Part shown: piece by piece, positions 16,338-24,153 of the stretch
How positions within the stretch are numbered: the first letter of the stretch is position 1
Layout: every line of letters starts with the position of its first letter
DNA from: Candidatus Dormiibacterota bacterium
GTDB lineage: Bacteria > Chloroflexota > Dormibacteria > Aeolococcales > Aeolococcaceae
Assembly (NCBI GenBank): GCA_019245575.1
Contig: JAFARE010000004.1
Span: 19,264 to 83,263 of the forward strand
Length of the DNA: 64,000 bases
Direction: 5' to 3'
Translations under genes and position numbers: made by a program
Notes under the pieces: model-generated
Seen by the model: only the letters and a program-made list of their open reading frames with translations
Database searches by the model: none
What the model was told of the DNA's origin: nothing

Positions 16338-17519
16338 GGCAACCACGACGACCAACGCAGCCAGCAGGGCGGCTGAGGCAGCGATTCCCTGGGCTGAAGT
16401 TGACAGCACCCGGGGCAGATCCACGCCGAAGTCCGCGATGAGCGTGGCCAGGAGAACGAATGCGGGTGCCCAAAGTGCGGATGTGCGCGGCGCTCGATCC
16501 ATTGCCAGCGCCCAGATGGCGGCGAAGACGAACGGCTCCAGCATGTAGTAGGCGAACGCGGTCTTCGCCAGCATGGGAAACGTGACCGCCGCGATCGCGA
16601 GCATCGCCAGCAGGCGTTCGCCGCCGGCGCGGCCTTCGCGCGCGTAGCGCCGCAGCCCCAGGCAGGCCGCCACCAGGACGGCGGCCACGATGAGCGTGTC
16701 GCCGTGCTGCACGGCGGCCGCGATGGGGGAGTCCCGCAGCGCATACCAGAGCGTGTCGCCGTCGATGGGCAGCGCGCCGCGATACGCGAGCAGCGAATGG
16801 ACGACGTTGCTCGTGTCTGTGATGAGAAATGGCGCGATGCCCGCGGCGGCAGTAAGGAATGCTGCGCCTAGCGTGATAGCGGTGCGCCGCCACCGTCCGT
16901 TCGTCAGGAGGAACATCGCGATGGCGATGAGGTACAGGAGCGTCGTGCTACGCGTGAGCAGCGCAAGGCCGAGGGCCATGCCGGCGACGCCGGCGGGGCG
17001 CTCCTCCAGCAACAGGCGGACGCCGAGCAGGACCAGCCACAGCTGCAGTGGCATCTCGACGTGGCCGTAGCCCGTGGTCGCCAACCAGAGTGGCGGCGCA
17101 AGCAGCACGGCCCCGGCCGCGATCAGCGGAACGCGATCGTCCAGGCGGTTCCCGCGAAGCCGCCGAACGGCTCGCGCCGCTTCCAGCGCGAGCAGCAGCG
17201 TGAACATGCTGAACACGGCCAGGGTCAGCGCGGCCCGCGGCACCGGCTGCACCGCGAATCCCAGCTGTCGGGCGGCCCACGCGACCAGCGACAGTGGCAG
17301 CAGGCTCAGGGGACCGTTCGCGTTCGGGTAATCAGCCTGCCCGGCGACGCTGTACGCGTGCAGCGGATCGCCGTGCGCCGCCACCAGCGCCGACGGCCAG
17401 AAGCTGATGTCGAGGTCGGTGCGCGCGCTGATCAGCAGCGCGCTGGCCGCGGATGCGCCAGCGTAGCCCACCGCCCCTGCCACCCCCAGAGCCAGCCGCC
17501 GGCGCCCGTTTGGATCCAT
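16200..17519 (-). CDS. Integral membrane glycosyltransferase-like protein
   Basis: 439 residues with about ten hydrophobic segments. LDISFWPSALVAAHGDPLHAY near the N-terminus, YPNANGPLSLLPLSLVAW, GYGHVEMPLQLWLVLLGVRLLLEERPAG and ALGLALLTRSTTLLYLIAIAMFL follow the GT-C layout seen in GT87 and alpha-1,6-mannosyltransferase-like proteins; the early Asp of LDIS is the likely catalytic base. An upstream extension of 23 residues from a GTG-type start is possible, but the ATG at 17519 has CACCAT 7 bases before it. The last 45 residues are low-complexity and overlap the membrane protein gene on the other strand, so the true C-terminus could have been extended by stop-codon loss. Confidence 0.75.
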   Translation of the reverse strand: MDPNGRRRLALGVAGAVGYAGASAASALLISARTDLDISFWPSALVAAHGDPLHAYSVAGQADYPNANGPLSLLPLSLVAWAARQLGFAVQPVPRAALTLAVFSMFTLLLALEAARAVRRLRGNRLDDRVPLIAAGAVLLAPPLWLATTGYGHVEMPLQLWLVLLGVRLLLEERPAGVAGMALGLALLTRSTTLLYLIAIAMFLLTNGRWRRTAITLGAAFLTAAAGIAPFLITDTSNVVHSLLAYRGALPIDGDTLWYALRDSPIAAAVQHGDTLIVAAVLVAACLGLRRYAREGRAGGERLLAMLAIAAVTFPMLAKTAFAYYMLEPFVFAAIWALAMDRAPRTSALWAPAFVLLATLIADFGVDLPRVLSTSAQGIAASAALLAALVVVVASVIADDRRLAVRRPAATPALALAGRDRELAVDAGPVVVAGQKPDA

Positions 17520-17554
17520 CGCTTGAATGGTGACAAGAGGAGTGATTACCGGAC

Positions 17555-17911
17555 GTGGGTCGCCGAATCCGCCGGGTTGGCTGCCCAAATTCCGATGATC
17601 CGCGGCGCCGCGAGGGTCGCCATCAGGTCGTCGCGGCCTTCGACACCGAGCGGGAGTTTCGAAAGTCGTTTCGAGAGCTAACCCGCGATCTGGAACGTCG
17701 GCGCGCTGAGGGTGCGCCTATCGATGCTCGGGAGCACTACGCGAGCATCATTCTCGCGCCCGGTGCCCGCCGCCGAGAGAAGGATGCGCGGCTGCTGCGA
17801 CAGGCCTCTCGGCGAGGCGTGGCGTTGTCTGAGGATCTCGTCAAGCAACTCGATGTGCCACCCAGCGCCGTCGCTCTACGCTCCGTGGCTCGGAGGGGTC
17901 GCCGCACCTGA
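17555..17911 (+). CDS. Doubtful small hypothetical protein
   Basis: 118 residues, Arg-rich (REFRKSFRELTRDLERRRAEG, LLRQASRRGVALSEDLVKQL). The middle could form two helices. I recognise no family. It sits between a divergent glycosyltransferase and the toxin-antitoxin pair, in a stretch with slightly lower coding quality. A GTG start is assumed. It might be a spurious frame or the remnant of an accessory gene. Confidence 0.28.
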   Translation: MGRRIRRVGCPNSDDPRRREGRHQVVAAFDTEREFRKSFRELTRDLERRRAEGAPIDAREHYASIILAPGARRREKDARLLRQASRRGVALSEDLVKQLDVPPSAVALRSVARRGRRT

Positions 17912-17976
17912 CCGGATATCGGACCCGGGCGCAATCTCGGGGCGCTTACTGGCCCGAACCCCTGCCGTGTTTGATG

Positions 17977-17992
17977 TATACTGCGCTGTATA
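17977..17992. promoter_or_regulatory. Palindromic operator and -10 element of the vapBC-like operon
   Basis: TATACtGCGCtGTATA is an inverted repeat with one symmetric mismatch pair, and its last base is the A of the antitoxin ATG. The left arm is also a good -10 hexamer (TATACT) 9 bases before that ATG. Ribbon-helix-helix antitoxins usually bind such a site in their own promoter, so autoregulation is likely. Confidence 0.6.
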
Positions 17993-18234
17993 TGGCGTCC
18001 TCCACTAGAACCCAGGTGTATTTCACGGCGTCCCAGCGTCGCCGTCTCGACGTCATTGCAGAGCGCCGAAAGGTCCGGATGGCCGAGGTGGTTCGCGAGG
18101 CTGTGGACGCCTACCTGGGAGGGATGGAGGCAGAAGAGGAGGCGGCCGTCTTGGCGGAAACCTTCGGCGCGTTACCGGACCTCACCGTCCCAAGCCGAGA
18201 TGAGTGGGACCGTGCGCGTCCTCGTCGACACTGA
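17992..18234 (+). CDS. Ribbon-helix-helix antitoxin (VapB/CopG-like)
   Basis: 80 residues. TRTQVYFTASQRRRLDVIAERR is the beta strand plus helix of a ribbon-helix-helix DNA-binding domain, followed by RMAEVVREAVDAYL. The C-terminal half is acidic (EEEAAVLAETFGALPDL) and would wrap the toxin. The ATG at 17992 is chosen because the operator ends on it; a start at 17971 would place the operator inside the gene. The stop overlaps the toxin gene by 35 bases, a normal antitoxin-first arrangement. Confidence 0.85.
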   Translation: MASSTRTQVYFTASQRRRLDVIAERRKVRMAEVVREAVDAYLGGMEAEEEAAVLAETFGALPDLTVPSRDEWDRARPRRH

Positions 18235-18562
18235 CATCTTCATTGACCACCTGCGTGGCGCAACTGAGTTTCGACGCGGCCCGAACGACGTGAGCTACTC
18301 GGTTGTGACGCGTTGTGAGCTCTACGCCGGCCGAACCACGCGCGAAGCGGTGATAGATCGGCTGCTGGCGCCGTACGACGAGCTGCCCATTGATCGCGCA
18401 ATTGCCCAGCGGGCTGGGAGACTTCGTGGTGGTACCTTCATCCGTACGCCCGACGCTCTCGTGGCCGCCACGGCGATCGAGCATCGACTGACGCTACTCA
18501 CGCGAAATGTCCGCGACTACGCCGAAGTCCGCGGACTGCACATGAGCCGGCGTTCGGTCTGA
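18200..18562 (+). CDS. PIN-domain ribonuclease toxin (VapC-like)
   Basis: 120 residues from ATG 18200, or 116 from GTG 18212 just before the first strand. The four acidic positions of the PIN domain are visible: Asp10 in VLVDTDIFIDHL, Glu40 in VTRCELYAG, Asp85 in RTPDALVAATAI and Asp106 (or Asn103) in TRNVRDYAEV. Toxins of this family cut tRNA or rRNA with magnesium when free of antitoxin. The gene overlaps its antitoxin, so translation is coupled. The active site looks intact. Confidence 0.88.
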   Translation: MSGTVRVLVDTDIFIDHLRGATEFRRGPNDVSYSVVTRCELYAGRTTREAVIDRLLAPYDELPIDRAIAQRAGRLRGGTFIRTPDALVAATAIEHRLTLLTRNVRDYAEVRGLHMSRRSV

Positions 18563-19057
18563 GCCGCTTAGCGTGAGCCAGGACGCCTGCGCTCGAATCG
18601 CATGTCCATCGACTCGGACGGGGCCGACGGAAAGGCGATTGCGGCTGCGGCCGACAGCGATGGGGGAGTGGGGGGCAGCGGCGCGGGGCGCCCTGCGCCC
18701 TGGACGCCGCCATCTCCTCGAAATCGGTCATCCCAGGGGCGGGAGCCGAAGGCCACCTTCCTTCGCCGCCGGCCGAGAGCGCGCTCGATGCTTCGGAACC
18801 ACGCGCTGATGCGCGCGTGCACCGAGAGAGGCCGGTTTCGCCCTTGGGCTGCGAGCTCGACCCGGGCGTCCGCAACCGCGACCGATGTATCCGCCGCCAC
18901 CCCCGCCGGCGGGCGCGCCGCCGCAGCCTCCCGCTGCGCCTCCGACGTATCAGCGCTTCGAGGCGGAGGGCGACTTGGCCAGGGATCCGGCGATCAGTTT
19001 TGGCGTCGCTTCAGGTCTGAATCCTCGTACCGATCAACCGGCCACGAGGAGAGCACC
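18563..19057. other. Gene-poor stretch of 495 bases
   Basis: No gene is supported here. A proline-rich frame of 58 residues (18885-19061, plus strand, starting MYPPPPPPAGAPPQPPAAPP) ends across the start codon of the next gene and may be a fragment of a proline-rich membrane-anchored protein. The opposite strand carries an Arg-rich frame (18568-18900) without recognisable domains. The last 15 bases hold the ribosome site of the reductase gene. Confidence 0.4.
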
Positions 19058-19639
19058 ATGACCGCCACCTACACCTTCGACGTCTTTTCCAGTCTCGACG
19101 GCTTCGGCTCCGCCAGCGGTGGCGACTGGGGTGGCTACTGGGGCAAGCAGGGCCCAGAGCTGCTCGACCACCGGCTGGCCATTTACGGCGGGGAGCAGCG
19201 CATGGTGTTCGGCGCCAACACGTACCGCCTCTTCGCCGAGATGCTGGCCTCGAGCAGCGAACCGGAGCTCGGCGACCCGTGGGTCAGGCGGATGAGGGAC
19301 ATGCCCGCTACGGTGGTCTCGACCACGTTGCAAAGGCCGCTCGAGGGCTGGCCCAATGCGACCATCGTGAGCGGCGACGCCGTCGATGTCGTCGCTCGGC
19401 TGAAGGAGGAGTCCGGAGTGCCGCTGCGCTCACACGGCAGCCTCGCGATGAATCGCGCATTGATGGCCGCCGGTTTGGTCGACCGCGTGCAGGTGACAGT
19501 CTTTCCGGTGATCACCGGAAAGAACGGATCCTCACCGATCTTCAAAGGTGCGGCCGACTTCGACCTTGAGCTGATCGAGACCCGCACACTGGACCGCAGC
19601 ATCCAAGAGCTGGTCTATCGGCCGACGCTGCACGTCTGA
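19058..19639 (+). CDS. Dihydrofolate reductase-like / RibD C-terminal domain protein (YyaP/YwjB type)
   Basis: 193 residues, ATG with GAGGAGAG 5-8 bases upstream. FDVFSSLDGFGSASGGDWGGYWG, MVFGANTYRLFAEML, MPATVVSTTLQRPLEGWPNATIV, SHGSLAMNRALMAAGLVDRVQVTVFPVITG and a closing strand follow the RibD_C/DHFR fold. The GxNTY and G-S-x-x-hh positions bind NADPH in the family. Such orphan copies act as general reductases of unknown substrate and are often near transferred genes. It follows a gene-poor gap after the toxin-antitoxin pair, as if part of the same accessory island. Confidence 0.9.
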   Translation: MTATYTFDVFSSLDGFGSASGGDWGGYWGKQGPELLDHRLAIYGGEQRMVFGANTYRLFAEMLASSSEPELGDPWVRRMRDMPATVVSTTLQRPLEGWPNATIVSGDAVDVVARLKEESGVPLRSHGSLAMNRALMAAGLVDRVQVTVFPVITGKNGSSPIFKGAADFDLELIETRTLDRSIQELVYRPTLHV

Positions 19640-19788
19640 GTGCGCATACGCATAACCGCGAGGCGGCCGAGTGCAAGCGGCACTCAAGCTCCTGATAATG
19701 CATATTCTCAGGAACTAAGGCGAGGGGGACGAGGCGTCCGAGCCATCACCTGCTCCACTTTGGGCGGCCGCATATCACAATCGCGGCG

Positions 19789-20940
19789 ATGCGTGTTTGG
19801 GCCTTCTGCGCCGTCAGCTCCGCCGCGATTGCAGTGAACGCGTGCGGGTCGAGCACCGGCGCTTCGTCGACAACACCGACGGCCAGCCACACGGCGACCG
19901 CGTCAGCCACGCCGTCAGCCGGCCCGCCGCTCGTCGTATGGACGGTCACCTCGGGCGGATCAACCGCCATACGCACGCTGACGCCCACCGGCGGATCGCC
20001 GCACACGATCGCCACCATCCCGTCGAACTCGACGATCCTGGGCGTCGGCGGCGGCAAACTCGTCTACATGACGAGCCCGACGGCGCTGCACGTGGTGTCG
20101 CTCGCCAGCGGTGCTGACGCCAGCTTCACCACGGGTGCGTCGGGCAGCGACACGCTGTTCGGCGGCGCCGTGAGCCCGGACGGCACGAAGGTCGCGTACA
20201 CGGTGGCGACCATGTCGAGCGGCTCCAGCCTCAAGGTGCTGACCGTGGCCACAGGCGCCTCCTCCACCGTCCACATGTACTCGGGCGGGCCCGTGCCCGC
20301 ACCCGTCCTGTGGACGACGTCGACCATTGTCGCCACCGACGTCGTGCCCTACAGCGACGCCGGGCCGCAGGCGGCCGCCGGCCTCAATCCGACGACTGGC
20401 GACGAGATCGCCAACACATCGGTCGCGGGCGCCGCCGGACCGGTATATGGAGCTGACGGGACGCACGTTGCCAACGCGATCCACACGCCGACCCTCGGCG
20501 ACGACGGCGACTCACAGGGCGGCCCCGGTCCGCAGATGCCCTTCAACACGCTGCGCACCTTCAGCCTGGGGGGCACCCCGGCCATCGTCTACCAGAAGCC
20601 GCACCACAACGTCAACACGCTCGCGGTGTCGACCGCCGGCACCAATGTGCTGTTCTTCAACGACTCCTCGGTCGGCGGCTTCGCCGGCATCAGCATGAGT
20701 CCCGACTTCGGGCTGTTCATGTACGCGTCCGGCGCGCCGCCGGTGCAGGTCGAGAAGCTCGACGGTCCGCGCTGGGACGGTGCGGCGTTTGCGGAGGACA
20801 GCACGGCCTTTGCCGCGCGCCACGTCGGGAGCCGCGAAGAGCTCACGCTGATCGCGGGGAGCCACTCCTCCCCCAACGTCGTGGATACGGTGAATGCCGG
20901 CGACCAGCCGGTGTTCGTGGGCTTCTCCCCCATCTCGTAA
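19789..20940 (+). CDS. Lipoprotein with TolB/beta-propeller-like repeats
   Basis: 383 residues. The signal peptide ends in a lipobox-like VNACGSS (Cys19), followed by a Thr/Ser/Pro-rich linker and several repeats of the kind VSPDGTKVAYTVATM and MSPDFGLFMYASG, which match TolB/WD40-like propeller blades. It would be anchored outside the cell membrane. CACAAT ends 7 bases before the ATG, a possible -10 for a leaderless message. Together with the next two secreted proteins it forms an exported set, but no enzyme activity is evident. Confidence 0.7.
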   Translation: MRVWAFCAVSSAAIAVNACGSSTGASSTTPTASHTATASATPSAGPPLVVWTVTSGGSTAIRTLTPTGGSPHTIATIPSNSTILGVGGGKLVYMTSPTALHVVSLASGADASFTTGASGSDTLFGGAVSPDGTKVAYTVATMSSGSSLKVLTVATGASSTVHMYSGGPVPAPVLWTTSTIVATDVVPYSDAGPQAAAGLNPTTGDEIANTSVAGAAGPVYGADGTHVANAIHTPTLGDDGDSQGGPGPQMPFNTLRTFSLGGTPAIVYQKPHHNVNTLAVSTAGTNVLFFNDSSVGGFAGISMSPDFGLFMYASGAPPVQVEKLDGPRWDGAAFAEDSTAFAARHVGSREELTLIAGSHSSPNVVDTVNAGDQPVFVGFSPIS

Positions 20941-21023
20941 GCCACCCCGACTGATCCGGCGAGCGTCTGCAGCCGTATTCCTCCGCGGGCACAGGGTCCA
21001 TAGGCACCACGTGGAGGGTTGGC

Positions 21024-22007
21024 ATGGCAGACCACCTGGACGCGCCCGGCTTGAAGTCGCCGTTCGGTGACGCCAAGACGGACATCACCGACATCTACAT
21101 CTTTCAGAAGCCGGGTGACGACGACAAGTCGATCCTGATCCTCAACGTCAATCCCCTGGCGCCGACGCTGGCGACCGAGTTCCAACACAGCGCTGCGTAC
21201 GACATGCTGATCGACACGGACGGCGATGCCCGGGCAGACATCGGCTACCGCATCACCTTCACGGAGAAGGACGACGGCAAGCAGTGGGCCGACGTCGAGA
21301 AGACTCGTCGCGCGCCGAGCATGGAGCTCGATCACGACGGCGAGGACCACGAGCCGATCATCGACCACGCGCCCGTGTCCTTCGGGTCGAGCGAGCACAT
21401 CACCGAGGGCGAGGACGGCTACAAGTTCTTCGCCGGCTTTCGCAGCGACCCGTTCTTCTTCGACCTGCTTGCGTTCCTTGCCGGATTGAAGTTCCACAAC
21501 CCCGGCAGCGACTTCTTCATCGACAAGAACGTGTTCAGCATCGTGCTCGAGGTGCCGAACCGGCGCGGCCTCGGCGAGAACCCGAACGTCGGCTACTGGG
21601 CGCGCACGCTGATCCCGATGGGCAACGGAGACGACCTCGGCCAGGACGACCAGATGGGCCGTCCGGCGATCAACACCGTGTTCAACCACGGCACGGCCAA
21701 GAACCTGTTCAACGCGACACCGCCGGACCAGCAGCGCGCACTCTTCCTGAGCAGCTTTGTCAGCACGCTCGAAGCTCTGGGTGGCTACAGCGCGACGCAG
21801 GCGACGGGCATCGCTGACATCCTGCTGCCCGACATCCTCACCTACAACTACAACAACTCCAGCGGCTTTCTCAACGGGCGCAAGCTCACGGACGACGTGA
21901 TCGACGCCGAGCTGTCCCTGGTCAGCAACGGGGCGATCACGAGCGACTTCGTGGGGCCCCACACCGACTACCTGACCCACTTCCCCTACGTGGGCAAGCC
22001 GCACTGA
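21024..22007 (+). CDS. DUF4331 family protein
   Basis: 327 residues, with GGAGGG upstream of the ATG. MADHLDAPGLKSPFGDAKTDITDIYIFQKP is the hallmark opening of DUF4331 proteins; ILNVNPLAP, YDMLIDTDGDARADIGYRITF and FFIDKNVFSIVLEVPNRRG are further family stretches. No signal peptide is visible, which is unusual beside two exported neighbours. The domain function is unknown; the Asp/Asn-rich DTDGDARAD looks like a calcium-binding loop. It is followed 11 bases later by a Tat-exported protein, so they are likely one transcript. Confidence 0.9.
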   Translation: MADHLDAPGLKSPFGDAKTDITDIYIFQKPGDDDKSILILNVNPLAPTLATEFQHSAAYDMLIDTDGDARADIGYRITFTEKDDGKQWADVEKTRRAPSMELDHDGEDHEPIIDHAPVSFGSSEHITEGEDGYKFFAGFRSDPFFFDLLAFLAGLKFHNPGSDFFIDKNVFSIVLEVPNRRGLGENPNVGYWARTLIPMGNGDDLGQDDQMGRPAINTVFNHGTAKNLFNATPPDQQRALFLSSFVSTLEALGGYSATQATGIADILLPDILTYNYNNSSGFLNGRKLTDDVIDAELSLVSNGAITSDFVGPHTDYLTHFPYVGKPH

Positions 22008-22018
22008 GGAGAGGACAC

Positions 22019-22486
22019 ATGCAATCGATGAATCGCCGCAAGTTCCTTGGTGTCGTCGGGGCTGGCGCGGGGACAGCCTTCGTCACCGCGGCGGGGGCCG
22101 CTTCTGTAGTGTCGCTCGCGACCAATGCCAACACGCTTCGGTTCCACGCGCGGACCGGCGCTCCCGCGAAGCCATGGCCGGCGTACGCGACCGCCGTGGT
22201 CGACGGATCGGTCGATCTCGCAGCCGGCACCGGCACGGTGGTGACGCGGTACCTCGCCGGTCAGCCGAGCAGCCCGTCCGACATCGCGTTTCCGGGGATG
22301 ACGCGCGTCGTGAAGATCACCAAGGCCGTGTCGAGCGGCAGCGAGGTGCGCATGGAGGGCGTGGTGGAGGATCGCTCCTCGCTGGCGCCGGGCGAGTCGG
22401 CCCGCGTCCACCTCGTGCTCGACCGCGCCGCGCGCACGCTCCGCTCCAGCGTGGGCGGCAGCGACGCGACGCTGTCGGTCCAGTGA
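22019..22486 (+). CDS. Tat-exported small protein of unknown function
   Basis: 155 residues. NRRKFLGVVGAGAGTAF is a twin-arginine signal, followed by a hydrophobic stretch and an Ala-rich cleavage region. The mature part (about 110 residues) is beta-rich, with SPSDIAFPGMTRVVKITKAV and VRMEGVVEDRSSLAPGESARVHLVLD. I recognise no domain. It has a GGAGAGG ribosome site and follows the DUF4331 gene closely. Export by Tat suggests it folds, or binds a cofactor or partner, in the cytoplasm first. Confidence 0.75.
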   Translation: MQSMNRRKFLGVVGAGAGTAFVTAAGAASVVSLATNANTLRFHARTGAPAKPWPAYATAVVDGSVDLAAGTGTVVTRYLAGQPSSPSDIAFPGMTRVVKITKAVSSGSEVRMEGVVEDRSSLAPGESARVHLVLDRAARTLRSSVGGSDATLSVQ

Positions 22487-22580
22487 GGCGACGCAGCTCC
22501 GCTGATTGACTGACGCCGTGGCTGTGGCGCACGCCAGCAAGGTGCGCCACAGTCCGGCAATCGCCTCGATAATGCGGGTC

Positions 22581-23627
22581 ATGGCGGGTCCTCGCGCAGC
22601 CGCACGCCGGCCCACCGCGCCGAAGGCCCGCCGATTGCCCGCGTGGGCGAGCAGCGTGCCCGGGCCGTCGGACCCGCTGCCCGACGAGATCGAGCAGTAC
22701 CTCGACTGGCTGCGCGTCCAGCGCAACCGTCCCGCGACGACAGCACGCGCGTACCGGCAGGATCTGGCCAAGTTTGTCGCATACATGCGGACGCGACCGC
22801 TCGGCGACAGCTTCTGCGCCGGCGTCGACCGCGCGGTGCTGCGCCGCTACCAGATCGAGCTGGCCGAGGTGCTGCCCAACCCGCGCAGCCGCGCCCGCGC
22901 GCTGGTGGCGCTGCGGCGGTTCCTCGCCTACGCCTACGACGAGGGCTGGATCGCGCCGGAGCTGAGCCGCCAGGTGACCGTGCCGCGCTACGTCGTCGGC
23001 GATCCACATCCGGTGCCCACGCCCGACGTTCCCCGCCTGCTCGCCGCCCTTCCCCGCGCCGACCTTCGCGACGTGCGCGACCGCGCGCTCGTCCACTTGC
23101 TCATCACCACCGGGTGCCGCATCTCGGAAGCGTGCGCGCTGAATCGCGGCGACGTTCGCCCCGAGGGCTTTCGCGTTCTGGGCAAGGGTGGCAAGCACCG
23201 CACCGTGTACTGCACCGAGGAGGCATACGCGGCTGTCGAGGACTACCTGCGGATGCGCGGGCCCGACGACAGCGACGCGCTGTTCATCAGCGTCGCCCGG
23301 GCGGATCTGCCCCACGGCCGCGCCCACGCCGCCAACCGGCTGACGCCCGACGGGGCGCGCCGCGCCCTGGCGGCCCTGCGCCGCCGGCTGGGTGGCGACA
23401 GCACCGTGTTCAGCGTCATCCGCCGGCTGCGCAGCCCCCACGTCGCGCGCCACACCGCCGCGACGACGCTGCTCGAGGCCACCGACGGCGACGTGCGCTT
23501 GGTGCAGGAGGTGCTCGGCCACGCCACGCTGGAAACGCTCCGCGTGTACACGGAGATCACCGACCGGCGCAAGCGCGCGGCGTACCAGCGTCTCGGCGAG
23601 TACCTGCAGGAGGTCGGCGGCCGCTGA
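22581..23627 (+). CDS. Tyrosine recombinase, Xer-like
   Basis: 348 residues from the ATG at 22581; in-frame starts at 22572 and 22506 would only add a disordered stretch. An N-terminal SAM-like core-binding domain (EQYLDWLRVQRNRPATTARAYRQDL) is followed by the catalytic domain with all six residues visible: Arg in TTGCRISEACAL, Lys in GKGGKHRTV, His-x-x-Arg in HVARHTAATTLL, His in VLGHATLETL and Tyr in RVYTEI. This fits XerC/XerD-type chromosome dimer resolution, or a phage-type integrase without its element. No phage or transposon genes flank it, so a Xer role is more likely. Confidence 0.87.
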   Translation: MAGPRAAARRPTAPKARRLPAWASSVPGPSDPLPDEIEQYLDWLRVQRNRPATTARAYRQDLAKFVAYMRTRPLGDSFCAGVDRAVLRRYQIELAEVLPNPRSRARALVALRRFLAYAYDEGWIAPELSRQVTVPRYVVGDPHPVPTPDVPRLLAALPRADLRDVRDRALVHLLITTGCRISEACALNRGDVRPEGFRVLGKGGKHRTVYCTEEAYAAVEDYLRMRGPDDSDALFISVARADLPHGRAHAANRLTPDGARRALAALRRRLGGDSTVFSVIRRLRSPHVARHTAATTLLEATDGDVRLVQEVLGHATLETLRVYTEITDRRKRAAYQRLGEYLQEVGGR

Positions 23628-23639
23628 CGCTCCGGCGGT

Positions 23640-24104
23640 TCAGGCGTCGGCCGGCAGCGCCGGGCGCCAGACGTTGCCCAGCACGCGGACCGGTCCGACG
23701 AACGCCTCGTCCCAGCTGGCGGCGATCTCATCGGCAACCGGCGGGAACACCTGGCGGCTGAGCAGCTCGTCGCGGGAGCACCAGGCGGCGTCGCGCAGCG
23801 CCGAATCGTGTCCCAGGACGAGCGTGCCCCCGGTGCGGCGGCCGCTGAAGAACAGATTGAGGATGTGCCGCCCGCCGGGCTCGATCGCCTCGCAGATGAG
23901 GAAGAGCCGGCCCACCTCGGCCGCGTAGCCCGTCTCCTCGGCCAACTCCCGCGCGGCCGCCTCGAGGAGGGTCTCTCCCCGCTCCACTCCACCCCCGGGC
24001 AGCAGCCAGTATCGGGCGCCCCGCTTCTCGTGCTGCACCAGCAGCACCTGGCCGTCCTCCACGAGGCAGACGGCCACCCGGACACGGATGCCCGCGTCAG
24101 CCAT
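23640..24104 (-). CDS. Nudix hydrolase
   Basis: 154 residues. The Nudix box is complete: [23 protein letters not shown], matching G-x5-E-x7-REUxEExGU. It starts with [21 protein letters not shown] and has YWLLPGG before the box, typical of MutT/ADP-ribose pyrophosphatase-like enzymes acting on nucleoside diphosphate derivatives. It is divergent from the LysM gene with 49 bases between start codons. A LexA box in that gap could control both, which would fit a nucleotide-pool cleaning role in the SOS response. Confidence 0.92.
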   Translation of the reverse strand: MADAGIRVRVAVCLVEDGQVLLVQHEKRGARYWLLPGGGVERGETLLEAAARELAEETGYAAEVGRLFLICEAIEPGGRHILNLFFSGRRTGGTLVLGHDSALRDAAWCSRDELLSRQVFPPVADEIAASWDEAFVGPVRVLGNVWRPALPADA

Positions 24105-24123
24105 CGCCGCCGGGGTGTTGACT

Positions 24124-24137
24124 CGAACACCCGTTCC
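24124..24137. promoter_or_regulatory. LexA (SOS) box 1 of the LysM gene
   Basis: CGAACACCCGTTCC fits the Gram-positive LexA consensus CGAAC-N4-GTTCG at all but the last base, and has the exact GAAC-N4-GTTC core. It lies just before the TACGGT -10 element of the LysM gene, where repressor would block RNA polymerase. It is also 20 bases from the Nudix start codon on the other strand. Confidence 0.72.
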
Positions 24138-24141
24138 TTGC

Positions 24142-24147
24142 TACGGT
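24142..24147 (+). promoter_or_regulatory. Candidate -10 element of the LysM gene
   Basis: TACGGT fits TAnnnT and ends 6 bases before the ATG at 24154, so the message would be leaderless. It lies between the two LexA boxes. Confidence 0.5.
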
Positions 24148-24153
24148 ACGCAC

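Noticed and set aside
22487..23639. Integrated element around the tyrosine recombinase
   Set aside because: No attachment-site repeats, tRNA, phage or transposon genes are seen nearby, so a chromosomal Xer role is preferred.
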